Below, piece by piece: positions 54,196-63,481 of a stretch of 64,000 nucleotides of DNA (position 1 is the stretch's first letter; each line of letters opens with the position of its first letter). This DNA comes from Ruegeria discodermiae (GTDB taxonomy: Bacteria > Pseudomonadota > Alphaproteobacteria > Rhodobacterales > Rhodobacteraceae). The position numbers and the translations under genes are program-made. The notes beneath the pieces are model-generated. The model was given only the letters and a program-made list of their open reading frames with translations, made no database searches and was not told where the DNA came from. Location of the stretch: contig NZ_JAVAMO010000001.1 of assembly GCF_030758345.1 (NCBI RefSeq), positions 124,001 through 188,000 on the forward strand, in the 5' to 3' direction.

Positions 54196-54543
54196 CGCAA
54201 GACAGACCTTCAGATAGTTTCGGCCTCCACATCACATATCCTGCCCGTTTGGACATTATGGGAAATGCATCCGCTCGAGCGCTAAACTGAGAGAATGTGG
54301 AGGACGTCAGACGACTTTGATCTTTACATTAAAAACTGACTCTACCGGCTCCGGTTGAACTCTCCAGTTTCCGCCACCGAGCGCCAGATCGCCTTTGACG
54401 AACCCGCGTTGCGGACATTGCTACCGTTCTGCGTGAATAGAGACCGGCTTGTTTGCTAAACCAATATGTGGATTGTCGTGGAGAGTTGTTCGGCTGAGGG
54501 TTGATTGCATGACAACTCGCATCAAGGGTTATGGATCAGGACT
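54196..54543. other. Gene-free stretch after the DNA repair gene
   Basis: 348 bases without an open frame of convincing length or ribosome site. It is locally AT-richer than the flanks and contains several short imperfect repeats (for example ACCGGCTCCGGT near 54344). I saw no terminator with a T run, and no RNA family was recognised. Confidence 0.5.
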
Positions 54544-54771
54544 GTGACAAAACACTTTGAGCTGTTAAGGCCTCCGACGCGTGATGAACTGCCCCGATTT
54601 CGGAAAGGGCTGGGTGCCAAAGTAGCAGTAATATCAATAGTTCTGCTGTTGATTCATCTCGATGCTGGACCACGACCGCTGCTATGGTATCCGGCTGCAC
54701 TTGGGCTCATTTATATCGTCCTAATGCTTGGCGTGATCGAACTTCGCGTCGAAGCAAGAAAAGATGAATGA
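54544..54771 (+). CDS. Small membrane protein, hypothetical (75 aa)
   Basis: GTG start at 54544 with an AGGA-like site (ATCAGGA) four bases upstream; a TTG at 54505 is less supported. Residues about 1-28 are polar and basic (TKHFELLRPPTRDELPRFRKG), followed by two hydrophobic segments (VAVISIVLLLIHLD and WYPAALGLIYIVLMLGVIEL) and a charged end (RVEARKDE). No family was recognised. Located in an AT-richer gap, so acquisition by transfer is possible. Confidence 0.5.
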   Translation: MTKHFELLRPPTRDELPRFRKGLGAKVAVISIVLLLIHLDAGPRPLLWYPAALGLIYIVLMLGVIELRVEARKDE

Positions 54772-55206
54772 ACTTTTGCGGTTTCGCGATTGGGCTATTC
54801 GATCCCAATATCAATACTTGAGCGGTAAGGGCTCTCAGACTGATTTTGCCGCATTGATAGCCAAGGTCTGCTTAAATTCAACTGTTATCCTTGGGTTGGC
54901 ATAGCTAGACGTTCGGGTCAGAAATGAGGGGCACAGCCCGTGCTTTTCCTGTCGTTCCGGTTGCTGCAAGAGTCGAAGACGCGCGACGTGCCACAGAATA
55001 TCACGTGAGCCAAACTCACCGAATACTGCCTGTTGCGTGAGTGCCTGTTCCTGTTTGGATCAAGACTCCGGTATCAAGGTCTTCCCGATCAATCCTGTAT
55101 GCGTAGGCTGCCCGCGCATTGATGATCTGCACAATCCCCTGCACCGCATTGACCCTGCTCGCCCTGCGCGATAGGGCCATGTCGACAAATCGCAAGGAGA
55201 GCCCAG
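54772..55206. other. Gene-free stretch upstream of leuB
   Basis: 435 bases with only short open frames. An AT-richer first part (to about 54920) is followed by normal-GC sequence. I looked for a leucine leader peptide before leuB; no short ORF with a leucine run and terminator hairpin was found. A GGAGAG site precedes the leuB ATG at 55207. Confidence 0.5.
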
Positions 55207-56310
55207 ATGTCCAACCCCTCGCTTCTCATTCTGCCCGGAGACGGGATTGGCCCCGAAGTCATGACCGAAGTGCGCAAGATCATTGGCTGGTTTGGTGACA
55301 ATCGCGACTTGGTTTTTGATGTCAGCGAGGATCTGGTGGGCGGTGCGGCCTATGATGCCCATGGTACGCCGCTGCATGATGACACCATGGCCAAGGCGCA
55401 GGAGGTGGATGCGGTTCTGCTGGGCGCCGTGGGTGGCCCGAAATATGACGATCTGGATTTCAGCGTGAAGCCCGAGCGCGGGTTGCTGCGCCTGCGCAAA
55501 GAAATGGATCTGTTCGCCAACCTGCGCCCGGCGCAATGTTTCGATGCGCTGGCGGATTTCTCGTCGCTGAAGAAAGACATCGTTGCGGGCCTCGATATCA
55601 TGATCGTGCGCGAGCTGACTTCGGGCGTCTATTTCGGCGAGCCGCGCGGCATCATCGAAGAAGGCAATGAGCGGGTGGGCATCAACACCCAGCGCTACAC
55701 CGAATCCGAAATCGAACGTGCCGCGCGCGCGGCCTTCGAACTGGCGATGCGCCGCAACAAAAAGCTGTGCTCGATGGAAAAGGCCAATGTGATGGAGTCG
55801 GGCATCCTCTGGCGCGAGGTGGTAACCCGCGTTGCCGCTGACTACCCCGAGGTCGAGGTGAGCCATATGTATGCCGATAATGGCGCCATGCAGCTGGTGC
55901 GCGCGCCCAAGCAATTCGATGTAATCGTGACCGACAACCTGTTCGGCGATATTCTGTCCGATTGCGCCGCGATGCTGACCGGCTCGCTGGGTATGCTGCC
56001 CTCGGCCAGCCTCGGCGCTCCGATGACCAATGGTCGCCCCAAGGCGATGTACGAGCCGGTCCACGGTTCGGCGCCCGATATCACCGGCCAGGGCAAGGCG
56101 AACCCAATTGCCTGTATCCTCAGCTTTGCCATGGCGCTGCGCTACAGCTTCGATCACGGGGGTGAGGCCGACCGTCTGGAAGCAGCCGTGGAAAAAGTGC
56201 TGGCCGATGGTGTGCGAACGGCCGACCTGCTGGGCGAAGAGGGGGTGCAGCCTGTCTCGACATCTGAGATGGGCGACAAGATCGTCGAGGCGCTGAATGC
56301 CAGCCTCTGA
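55207..56310 (+). CDS. leuB: 3-Isopropylmalate dehydrogenase
   Basis: 367 residues. Leucine biosynthesis: oxidative decarboxylation of 3-isopropylmalate to 4-methyl-2-oxopentanoate, NAD-linked, Mg or Mn. GDGIGPEVM, the substrate helix [28 protein letters not shown], the catalytic Tyr/Lys pair ([26 protein letters not shown]) and the metal-binding Asp of [10 protein letters not shown] are intact; [18 protein letters not shown] is the C-terminal signature. AAGGAGAG precedes the ATG. A terminator follows at 56337. Confidence 0.97.
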   Translation: MSNPSLLILPGDGIGPEVMTEVRKIIGWFGDNRDLVFDVSEDLVGGAAYDAHGTPLHDDTMAKAQEVDAVLLGAVGGPKYDDLDFSVKPERGLLRLRKEMDLFANLRPAQCFDALADFSSLKKDIVAGLDIMIVRELTSGVYFGEPRGIIEEGNERVGINTQRYTESEIERAARAAFELAMRRNKKLCSMEKANVMESGILWREVVTRVAADYPEVEVSHMYADNGAMQLVRAPKQFDVIVTDNLFGDILSDCAAMLTGSLGMLPSASLGAPMTNGRPKAMYEPVHGSAPDITGQGKANPIACILSFAMALRYSFDHGGEADRLEAAVEKVLADGVRTADLLGEEGVQPVSTSEMGDKIVEALNASL

Positions 56311-56336
56311 TGGCGCGACAATGTGACAGGGACAAA

Positions 56337-56360
56337 CGCGGGCATTTGCCCGCGCTCTTT
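56337..56360 (+). terminator. Rho-independent terminator of leuB
   Basis: CGCGGGC (56337-56343) and GCCCGCG (56348-56354) form a seven-base stem with ATTT loop, followed by CTCTTT (56355-56360). It is 26 bases past the leuB stop. Confidence 0.75.
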
Positions 56361-56439
56361 GATTGGGCAGGCCTTTACGCGGATGGCACTTTGCCCGATG
56401 ATAGCGCCAACATCCCTCTCTTAGAAAAGCCGACTTACC

Positions 56440-57423
56440 ATGCCGCAGCTGGGTAGAAATCTTCAGGGCAGCCTGTTCGGGCTGCTGGCCTTCGGGATCT
56501 TTTCGACCCATGACGTGTTCGTCAAATTCCTTGGCGGCAGCTATTCACCGGTCCAGTTGCTGTTCTTTTCCGGCCTGCTCGGGTTTCCGCTGGTGGTGCT
56601 GATGATGATGGGAGATGCCTCCGAAGGTCATCTGCGCCCGGTGCACCCCTGGTGGATCGCCGGTCGCTGCGCGTCAATGCTGTGCAGTGCGCTTGGGGCG
56701 TTTTATGCCTTCACAATCCTGCCGCTTGCACAGGTCTATTCGATCCTCTTCGCCGCGCCATTGATCATCACGGTGCTGGCGATTCCTGTGCTGGGCGAAA
56801 AGGTTGGCCTGCATCGCTGGGCGGCGGTGACGGTCGGCCTGATCGGCGTGATCATCGTTTTGCGCCCCGGCGACGCGCACCTGTCATTGGGCCATCTGGC
56901 GGCTCTTGTCTCCGCCATAGGCGGTGCGACAAATTCGGTCATCGTGCGCAAGATCGGGCGCGAAGAACGCAGCGTTGTGCTGTTGATCTACCCGATGATG
57001 ACAAGCTTTCTGGTGCTGGGCTGCACGTTGTTCTTTGTCTATGAGCCGATGCCCGCAGCCGATTTCGGTCGGATGGCCCTGATCGCTGCGCTGGCCTTTC
57101 TGGCGATGCTGGGTCTGATCCGGGCCTATCGCCTCGGAGAGGCCGCTATCGTGGCTCCGATGCAATATTCGCAAATCCTCTGGGCCACCGCCTTTGGCTA
57201 CCTGATCTTCGGCGAAACCATCGACCGGACCACGGCCCTGGGCGCCTCGATCATCATTGCCAGCGGTCTCTACATCATCTTCCGCGAAAGCCGCGGACCA
57301 ACCTCGACCACAACACCCGTCCTGCGCACCCGGACCCGTGGAGGCACCGGAAACTCGCTGCGCGCAAGCGCCATCCTGCGCCGCATGCAGAGCCGCGACG
57401 AAGAAGAAAGCTCGGGCAAGTAG
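56440..57423 (+). CDS. EamA/DMT-family transporter
   Basis: 327 residues with ten hydrophobic spans in two EamA repeats (1-145 and 150-290) and a basic, polar C-terminal tail (residues 290-327). Segments LFGLLAFGIFSTHDVFVKFLGG, LAQVYSILFAAPLIITVLAIPVLGEKV and GEAAIVAPMQYSQILWATAFGYLIFGE are typical of metabolite exporters such as RhaT/YdcZ-like DMT proteins. Monocistronic, followed by the tRNA-Pro gene. Substrate unknown. Confidence 0.9.
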   Translation: MPQLGRNLQGSLFGLLAFGIFSTHDVFVKFLGGSYSPVQLLFFSGLLGFPLVVLMMMGDASEGHLRPVHPWWIAGRCASMLCSALGAFYAFTILPLAQVYSILFAAPLIITVLAIPVLGEKVGLHRWAAVTVGLIGVIIVLRPGDAHLSLGHLAALVSAIGGATNSVIVRKIGREERSVVLLIYPMMTSFLVLGCTLFFVYEPMPAADFGRMALIAALAFLAMLGLIRAYRLGEAAIVAPMQYSQILWATAFGYLIFGETIDRTTALGASIIIASGLYIIFRESRGPTSTTTPVLRTRTRGGTGNSLRASAILRRMQSRDEEESSGK

Positions 57424-57523
57424 CGGATCTGGCTTCGCGCAAAGTCTTTTCTGGAAATCCGCGTTTTCGAGCGAGACAGTCTTGCCAATCCCATCACTTG
57501 GCTATATTGCCCAGCGTCACGGT

Positions 57524-57600
57524 CGGAGTGTAGCTCAGCCTGGTAGAGCACTGTCTTCGGGAGGCAGGGGTCGTGAGTTCGAATCTCGCCACTCCGACCA
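57524..57600 (+). tRNA. tRNA-Pro (anticodon CGG)
   Basis: 77-base cloverleaf. Acceptor stem CGGAGTG pairs with CACTCCG and the 3' end ACCA is encoded. D-arm TAGCTCAGCCTGGTAGAGCA, anticodon arm CTGTC-TTCGGGA-GGCAG with anticodon CGG, and T-arm with GTTCGAATC. Reads CCG codons. Followed by a gene-free stretch. Confidence 0.96.
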
Positions 57601-57927
57601 ACAAAATCAGCCACTTGTGAAATTGCGTGCACTTTTTCCCTGGGACCGTTACTTCGTCCTCGGTTAGCGGCCGCGCTTCTTGAGACATGCTATATACTTC
57701 CCGAAAAAATGCTCTTCCGCATGCATAAGCGCCTTGAGTTTGACAGTTACTTCATCTGGCCCTCCCGCAATGGCTCCGCCAGCGTAAAGCGCTGTTTAGT
57801 CATTCTCGGCGTTGTTTGGGTCTTCTGAGACCCCACGCGACGTTCCACACGCAACCTCACGCTCAATTGAATCGTCGTTGTCGCACCTGAATGCTAGCTG
57901 CGCCACAAGACAACAGCAGGAGAGTCC
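57601..57927. other. Gene-free stretch between tRNA-Pro and the symporter
   Basis: 327 bases with no convincing open frame. A GGTCT-TCTG-AGACC hairpin lies near 57820. The CAGGAGAG ribosome site of the symporter is at the end. tRNA 3' ends are common integration sites, but no integrase gene or repeated tRNA end was seen here. Confidence 0.5.
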
Positions 57928-59316
57928 ATGCAAGTTTCAGCGATCATTGCCTTATTCGGTGCCGTCATTCTGGCAAGCCTATGGATCTCACCGCGACGCG
58001 CCTCGGTTTCGGGGTTCTTTGGTGGAACCACCACCGAGGGGGCCGCGCCGGGCTTGTGGACGTTGGTGCTGAGCCAGGTCACCACGTGGATTTTTGCCCG
58101 CTCGCTGATGAACTCTGCCATTCTGGGTTATTTCTACGGTATTGCCGGGGTGCTGGCCTATGCCGCTTATTACGGCTCTTTCCTGACCGGCGGCTTTGTG
58201 GTGCAACGGCTGCGCGCGCGTGGTGCGCGGTCGGTTCAGGACTGGCTGCGCGACAGTTTCGGGGCCACGGGAACGGGCTGCTATAACCTCGTGATCGCCC
58301 TCAGGCTCCTGTCCGAGGTCTTTGCCAATCTGATCGTGGTTGGCCTGATCTTTAGCGCGGTATCACCTGACCGCGCGAATATCGGCACGTATTCGATCCT
58401 TGTGGTGGGGCTGTTGGCATTGGCCTATTCGGCCTGGGGTGGGCTGAGCGCGGCGTTGCGGACGGATGTTCTGCAGATGGCGGTCTTTCTCGTGGTCTTT
58501 GCGGTGGCTTTCGTCGCGCTGGTGCTCAGCCCCGGCTTTGATCTGGGCGCGGTTCTGACGGCCAAGGGCACTTCGGGGCCGCATAATGGCTGGGTGTTGC
58601 TGGTCGTGGCCTTTCTGCAGGTGTTTTCTTATCCCGTGCATGACCCGGTCATGATGGATCGCGGGTTTCTTGCCGATCGCGACACGACTCGAAAAAGCTT
58701 CCTGCACGCGTTCTGGATTTCCTCGCTTTGCATCGTGGCCTTTGGCTTCTTCGGCATTCACGCGGCGCTGGATGGCGCGACCTATGAGGGCGAGTTGATC
58801 GGCACCTGGGCGCAATCCCTGCCGGGCTGGGTCTTTGTAGCGCTGTTGGTTTCGCTGTTGGTGTCGGCGCTTTCGACGCTGGATTCCGCGCTGTCTTCGG
58901 CGGCGCGGCTGGTGGTCGAAGAATTGCGCCTGGCTCCGCGCAGCCTGACCGGCGGACGCATTGCCATGACCGTGTTCGCGGTCGCAGGTGCAGCGCTGAC
59001 GCTCTGGGGGAACCAGACGCTGTTTGACGCGGTTGCGGTCTCGGGCACCGCCTCGATGTTTCTGACACCGATCCTGCTGGCCGGGCTTGTTGGCGGACGG
59101 CAGGTGGCGCTCTGGGCGTATCTGGTCAGCTTTGCCGCCGCGATGCTGGGCGCGATGGCCTATCTGTTCCGCGGGCAGACCTTTGTGACGCAAATGCTCT
59201 ATGACGGGCACAAATATGAGCAGCTTTTGCAGATCTGTGTCTGCGTGCTGGTCGTGGGGTGCACCTCCGTCTGGATCGGGTCGCAGCGCGCGGCGGGCAG
59301 GGTTGCGGGCGAATAG
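57928..59316 (+). CDS. Sodium:solute symporter family protein
   Basis: 462 residues, about 12-13 hydrophobic spans. SSS-family layout: PRRASVSGFFGG, IGTYSILVVGLLALAYSAWGGLSAALRTDVLQM near the middle, and LVSLLVSALSTLDSALSSAARLVVEEL, which is the sodium-binding region (family motif with Ser/Thr-Leu-Asp-Ser). Moves a solute with sodium at the inner membrane; the ligand (proline, sugar, pantothenate or other) is not predictable. The ABC ATPase gene follows after 63 bases. Confidence 0.9.
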   Translation: MQVSAIIALFGAVILASLWISPRRASVSGFFGGTTTEGAAPGLWTLVLSQVTTWIFARSLMNSAILGYFYGIAGVLAYAAYYGSFLTGGFVVQRLRARGARSVQDWLRDSFGATGTGCYNLVIALRLLSEVFANLIVVGLIFSAVSPDRANIGTYSILVVGLLALAYSAWGGLSAALRTDVLQMAVFLVVFAVAFVALVLSPGFDLGAVLTAKGTSGPHNGWVLLVVAFLQVFSYPVHDPVMMDRGFLADRDTTRKSFLHAFWISSLCIVAFGFFGIHAALDGATYEGELIGTWAQSLPGWVFVALLVSLLVSALSTLDSALSSAARLVVEELRLAPRSLTGGRIAMTVFAVAGAALTLWGNQTLFDAVAVSGTASMFLTPILLAGLVGGRQVALWAYLVSFAAAMLGAMAYLFRGQTFVTQMLYDGHKYEQLLQICVCVLVVGCTSVWIGSQRAAGRVAGE

Positions 59317-59379
59317 GGGGGCTGCTAAGTCTCGCCGAATTCCGATTGTTTTGATCGGGCTTGGCAAGAGGCAGCATCC

Positions 59380-60477
59380 GTGAATGCACAGGACGACCTG
59401 AAACCCGCCCCCCGGCTAGAGGTGCGCAACTTCATGCGTCGCTTCGAGGGGCGCGCGGTGGTCGATGATGTCTCGCTCAGGATCGAAGCGGGGCAGGTGA
59501 CCTGCCTGCTGGGGCCATCGGGCTGCGGCAAGTCGACGACACTGCGGATGATCGCCGGGGTCGAGATGCAGGATTCCGGTGAGATCTATGTGGATGGCAA
59601 GCTGATTTGCGACACCGTGTTCCGCGTCCCGCCGGAACGTCGGCAAATCGGGCTGATGTTTCAGGATTTCGCGCTGTTCCCGCATCTGAGCGTCGCTGAC
59701 AATGTTGCCTTTGGCCTGAAAGGCGCGCGCGATGTCAAACGCGCCCGGGTCGAGGAATTGCTGAACAAGGTCCACCTCAAGCGGTTCATCGATGGCTATC
59801 CGCATGAATTGTCAGGCGGGGAACAGCAACGGGTCGCCCTGGCGCGCGCGCTTGCCCCGCGCCCTCGGATCATGCTGATGGACGAGCCGTTCTCGGGTCT
59901 CGACAATCGGTTGCGCGATGGCATCCGCGACGACACGCTGAGCCTGCTCAAGGAAGAGGACGCGGCCGTTCTTCTGGTCACGCATGAGCCGGAAGAGGCG
60001 ATGCGCATGGCCGATGAGATCGCACTGATGCGCCGGGGCCGTATCGTGCAGCAAGGCGCGCCATATAATGTCTACACCCGTCCCGCCGACAAGGCGGCGG
60101 TGGCGTTTTTCAGTGATGTGAATGTGTTGCCCGCACAGGTAAACGGCGCCCTGGCCGAAACGCCCTTTGGTCAGTTTCTGGCTCCCGGCGTGCCGGACGG
60201 CACCGATGTCGAGATCGTCTTCCGCCCGCAGCATGTGAAGCTGGATTTCGATCGCAAGGGCGCTGGGCCTCTGCCAACGGCGACAACCGGCGTCCCGGCG
60301 CGCGGCGTGGTGCAACGCGCCCGTTTCCTGGGCAATGAGAGCCTGGTCGAGTTTCGCATGGATTTTGATGGCTCGGTGCTGAAAGCCACGGTTCCCAATG
60401 TTTTCATGCCGGAAACGGGTCGCGTCATGTGGCTGACCGTGCGCCGCGACCGCTGTTTTGTGTTTCCGGTTGACTAG
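59380..60477 (+). CDS. ABC transporter ATP-binding protein, FbpC/PotA type
   Basis: 365 residues starting at GTG 59380 (AAGAGG eight bases upstream). Walker A LLGPSGCGKSTT, Q-loop LMFQDFALFPHLS, signature ELSGGEQQRVALARALAPRP, Walker B MLMDEPFSGLD, switch VTHEPEEAM, then a C-terminal TOBE-like region (about 250-365). Typical of iron(III), spermidine or thiamine importers. No permease or binding protein is beside it, so the partners must be elsewhere or the symporter neighbour is functionally unrelated. Confidence 0.9.
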   Translation: MNAQDDLKPAPRLEVRNFMRRFEGRAVVDDVSLRIEAGQVTCLLGPSGCGKSTTLRMIAGVEMQDSGEIYVDGKLICDTVFRVPPERRQIGLMFQDFALFPHLSVADNVAFGLKGARDVKRARVEELLNKVHLKRFIDGYPHELSGGEQQRVALARALAPRPRIMLMDEPFSGLDNRLRDGIRDDTLSLLKEEDAAVLLVTHEPEEAMRMADEIALMRRGRIVQQGAPYNVYTRPADKAAVAFFSDVNVLPAQVNGALAETPFGQFLAPGVPDGTDVEIVFRPQHVKLDFDRKGAGPLPTATTGVPARGVVQRARFLGNESLVEFRMDFDGSVLKATVPNVFMPETGRVMWLTVRRDRCFVFPVD

Positions 60478-60510
60478 CGGCATCGGAGCATTCGCAAACG
60501 CTGGGGCTCG

Positions 60511-61596
60511 CTAACAGGCTTTCGCAAACGGGTTTGTCTGATCCGAGGTCGGGCCAAAACGTCGAACCAACGCTTTGGACAGGAACCAGATGGCCACCGT
60601 GAGCGGGATCGACACATATCCGTCAACGGCATAATGCCAACCCAGATGAACCGACCCGATCAGGATGAGCCCGGTGAAGGCCACCATGATCAAGCCGAGC
60701 CAGCGGGCATAGCTGAACGCGAACATGGTCAGAACCACGCTTGTTGCCACATGCATACTGGGCATGGCCGAAATGCCCCGGATCGTGCCGGGGCTGTTGT
60801 AATTGTCCAGCAACATCTGCTGCGCATCCAGCGCCCAGAGCGGTGCGACCTGATCCAGCATGTTCAGCCTCTGCATTTGTTCGCCGAACTGCGACCCGAA
60901 CCCGAAGGCTTCGAAATATACCGGCCCAGCTGATGAGAACAGTGTGGCCAGAACATTGCCCCCAATGATCCAGGTCAGCGTGAATGCGACCAGAAACACC
61001 ATGCCGCGAGCAGGGTTTCCTGTGCCGAAAATCGCCGCAAAAAGGCCGACATAGAGCAGGATGAACCAGACACCATAGGAGATGTCCAAAAACCGGGTAA
61101 TTTCCGGTGTTCCCAATGCGGGCCACAACCACTGCCAGGGGTCGGTCCCGAAATGTAGAATGCGATCCAACCCGGCAAACGCGACATCCCAGGAGTAAGG
61201 GTTCAGCGCGGGGATCACGTCTTTCAGAAAGGTGAACGACGTGGACATGACTGCGATCGCTGCAATGCGGATTACCCAGTCCAGAAGCTTGTCCAGATCC
61301 AAAAGGAAAGAGCGCAGGTCGGACAGATACCACTGGATGGGTTTTTTGGGTTTGACATAGATTAGGCCATAGGCCAGCCGCCAGAAGATCACACCTGCCG
61401 CCGATACTATCAGGATGCGTTTCAGGATATCCATCAGAACCACAGCAGAGCCGGTCCAGAAGGCGGTTCCGGACAGATTGCTGATCCAGAGAGCGGCCAG
61501 CAAATGCACAAGAACGATCCCCAGCAATAGCCGGTTACGCCAGATCGCGGCGGCAACAACCGATTGCTCGGTCGAGACGTCTGCTCGCATGCTCAT
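60511..61596 (-). CDS. PAP2-superfamily protein (inositolphosphotransferase-like)
   Basis: 361 residues from the ATG at 61596 (GGCGGGGC upstream; another ATG at 61590). Six or so hydrophobic spans. The PAP2-type active site reads AMPSMHVATSVVLTMFAFSYARW and HLGWHYAVDGYVS, closer to Aur1/Ipt1-type lipid phosphotransferases than to simple phosphatases. Probably a membrane lipid phosphatase or phosphotransferase. Divergent from ribBX. Confidence 0.88.
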   Translation of the reverse strand: MSMRADVSTEQSVVAAAIWRNRLLLGIVLVHLLAALWISNLSGTAFWTGSAVVLMDILKRILIVSAAGVIFWRLAYGLIYVKPKKPIQWYLSDLRSFLLDLDKLLDWVIRIAAIAVMSTSFTFLKDVIPALNPYSWDVAFAGLDRILHFGTDPWQWLWPALGTPEITRFLDISYGVWFILLYVGLFAAIFGTGNPARGMVFLVAFTLTWIIGGNVLATLFSSAGPVYFEAFGFGSQFGEQMQRLNMLDQVAPLWALDAQQMLLDNYNSPGTIRGISAMPSMHVATSVVLTMFAFSYARWLGLIMVAFTGLILIGSVHLGWHYAVDGYVSIPLTVAIWFLSKALVRRFGPTSDQTNPFAKAC

Positions 61597-61806
61597 GATT
61601 GCCCCGCCAAATCCTCTGAGTCCGCAACATATCTGGGACAACCTGCCTGCCAACTTTGGCCAGCCGGCGGCCCGAATCTGGCTTTTTTGAGAAAGCTGGC
61701 CCGCAACCCCTTTGGACGTAGCGGCGGGGGCGCTCCGCAGGTCTGGTCATTAAGCGCCGAGTGGTCTATCTGCGGGCGGGACGATGCCCATGTGAAAGGC
61801 TGCCCC

Positions 61807-62928
61807 ATGAGCTTTGAAAATCCCGGTCCGGTCGAGACCAAGCTGCGCGACGCGATCAGCCCGATCGAAGAGATCATCGACGAGGCGCGCAAGGGCCGGA
61901 TGTATATCCTGGTCGATCACGAGGATCGCGAGAATGAGGGCGATCTTTGTATCGCGGCCGAGTTCGCCGATGCCGCCGCGATCAATTTCATGGCCACCCA
62001 TGGGCGCGGGCTGATCTGCCTGCCGATGACCGCCGAGCGGATCGACGGGCTGGGACTGCCGATGATGGCGGTGAACAACTCGTCGCGGCATGAGACGGCG
62101 TTCACCGTCTCGATTGAGGCGCGCGAAGGTGTCAGCACCGGGATTTCCGCCGGAGACCGTGCGCTGACCGTGGCCACCGCGATCAACGAACAAAACACGA
62201 TGGCCCATATTGCGACCCCCGGCCATGTCTTTCCCCTGCGCGCCAAGCGGGGCGGGGTGCTGGTACGGGCCGGTCATACCGAGGCGGTGGTCGATATCTC
62301 AAGGCTGGCCGGGCTGAACCCTTCGGGCGTGATCTGCGAGATTATGAAACCCGACGGCACCATGGCGCGGCTGCCCGATCTGGTGGCGTTTGCTGCCCAA
62401 CATGGCCTCAAGGTCGGCACGATCAGCGATCTGATCGCCTACCGCTCGCGCAACGACAATCTGGTGGTCGAAACCGGGCGCGAGACCGTCACATCAGAAT
62501 ATGGCGGCGACTGGGAACAGCGCATTTTCACCGATCAGACCCATGGCATCGAACATGTGGTGATGATCAAGGGCGATATCTTTGACGGCGCGCCGGTACT
62601 GACCCGCACCCATGCGCTGCATGAGGCTTCGGACGTGCTCGGCCTCGGCCCGAAATCGCCGCGCGAACTGCCCCGCGCGATGGAGTTGATCGCCGCTGAG
62701 GGGCGCGGTGTGGTCTGTCTGTTCCGCCAGCCGCGCAACTCGCTGCATGCCAGCGATGATGACGGTGTGCGCACCATCAAACAGACCGGTCTGGGGGCGC
62801 AGATTCTGTCCAAGATGGGGCTGCATGAGCTGATCCTGCTCACCGACAGCCCACAAACCAAATATCTCGGCCTCGATGCTTTCGGTCTGACCATCGTCGA
62901 TACCCGACCCATTCTAAAGGACGCCTGA
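61807..62928 (+). CDS. ribB: RibBX: DHBP synthase with degenerate GTP cyclohydrolase II domain
   Basis: 373 residues from the ATG at 61807. The N-terminal half (1 to about 210) is a complete 3,4-dihydroxy-2-butanone-4-phosphate synthase, with DHEDRENEGD (residues 37-46), ATHGRGLICLP and TPGHVFPLRAKRGG. The C-terminal half resembles GTP cyclohydrolase II but lacks the zinc cysteines (the VLTRTHALHEASDVLGLGP segment at 264-282 replaces the C-x10-C-x-C site), so it should not make the pyrimidine precursor. This matches the ribBX variant known in Proteobacteria. Makes the four-carbon riboflavin precursor. One base from ribH. Confidence 0.92.
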   Translation: MSFENPGPVETKLRDAISPIEEIIDEARKGRMYILVDHEDRENEGDLCIAAEFADAAAINFMATHGRGLICLPMTAERIDGLGLPMMAVNNSSRHETAFTVSIEAREGVSTGISAGDRALTVATAINEQNTMAHIATPGHVFPLRAKRGGVLVRAGHTEAVVDISRLAGLNPSGVICEIMKPDGTMARLPDLVAFAAQHGLKVGTISDLIAYRSRNDNLVVETGRETVTSEYGGDWEQRIFTDQTHGIEHVVMIKGDIFDGAPVLTRTHALHEASDVLGLGPKSPRELPRAMELIAAEGRGVVCLFRQPRNSLHASDDDGVRTIKQTGLGAQILSKMGLHELILLTDSPQTKYLGLDAFGLTIVDTRPILKDA

Positions 62929-62929
62929 C

Positions 62930-63481
62930 ATGGCCAAACCCGATAGCGCAGAGGGGCTGGCACGGCCCACATTCGACAAACCTGTGAAACTGCTGATCGT
63001 TGTCGCGCCGTTTTACCGAGACATCGCCGACAATCTGGTGGATGGCGCGAAGGCAGAGATCGAGGCGGCGGGTGGCACCTGCGAGGTAGTCGAAGTGCCT
63101 GGCGCGCTGGAGGTGCCCACCGCCATCGCCATGGCCGACCGGCAGTGCAATTTCGACGGCTACGTGGCGCTGGGTTGTGTGATCCGGGGCGAGACCACGC
63201 ATTACGAAACCGTCTGCAATGACAGCAGCCGCGCAATCCAATTGATGGGACTGCAGGGGCTGTGCATCGGTAACGGTATCCTGACCGTCGAAAACCGCGC
63301 ACAGGCCGAAGTGCGCGCCGATCCGGCTGAGATGAACAAGGGCGGTGGCGCGGCCGCTGCGGCCTTGCATCTGATCGCGCTCAGCCGTAAATGGGGCGCT
63401 TCGACCAAAGGTGTCGGCTTCAAACCGCCTTCCGAGGACATTCTTCTGGCTGGCGACAGCAACGGACCCAAGACTACATGA
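62930..63481 (+). CDS. ribH: 6,7-Dimethyl-8-ribityllumazine synthase
   Basis: 183 residues. Condenses the RibB product with 5-amino-6-ribitylaminouracil in riboflavin synthesis. Family motifs VVAPFYRDIADNLVDGA, VEVPGALEVPTAIAMA, GYVALGCVIRGETTHYE and NGILTVEN are present. It has an extra N-terminal stretch and a C-terminal AL-x-L-I-A-L region. It is one base after ribBX and overlaps nusB by ATGA, the usual alphaproteobacterial order. Confidence 0.95.
   Translation: MAKPDSAEGLARPTFDKPVKLLIVVAPFYRDIADNLVDGAKAEIEAAGGTCEVVEVPGALEVPTAIAMADRQCNFDGYVALGCVIRGETTHYETVCNDSSRAIQLMGLQGLCIGNGILTVENRAQAEVRADPAEMNKGGGAAAAALHLIALSRKWGASTKGVGFKPPSEDILLAGDSNGPKTT

Noticed and set aside
55122-55206. Leucine-rich leader peptide with attenuator before leuB
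   Set aside because: The small open frame at 55122 runs through the leuB start without an early stop, has only scattered Leu codons, and no terminator/antiterminator pair was seen.
55060-56511. 483-codon minus-strand open frame opposite leuB
   Set aside because: leuB has all its motifs on the plus strand; the minus frame has shadow-type composition.
57524-57927. Integrative element inserted at the tRNA-Pro gene
   Set aside because: No integrase, no repeated tRNA 3' end and no foreign gene follows; the next gene is a normal chromosomal symporter.
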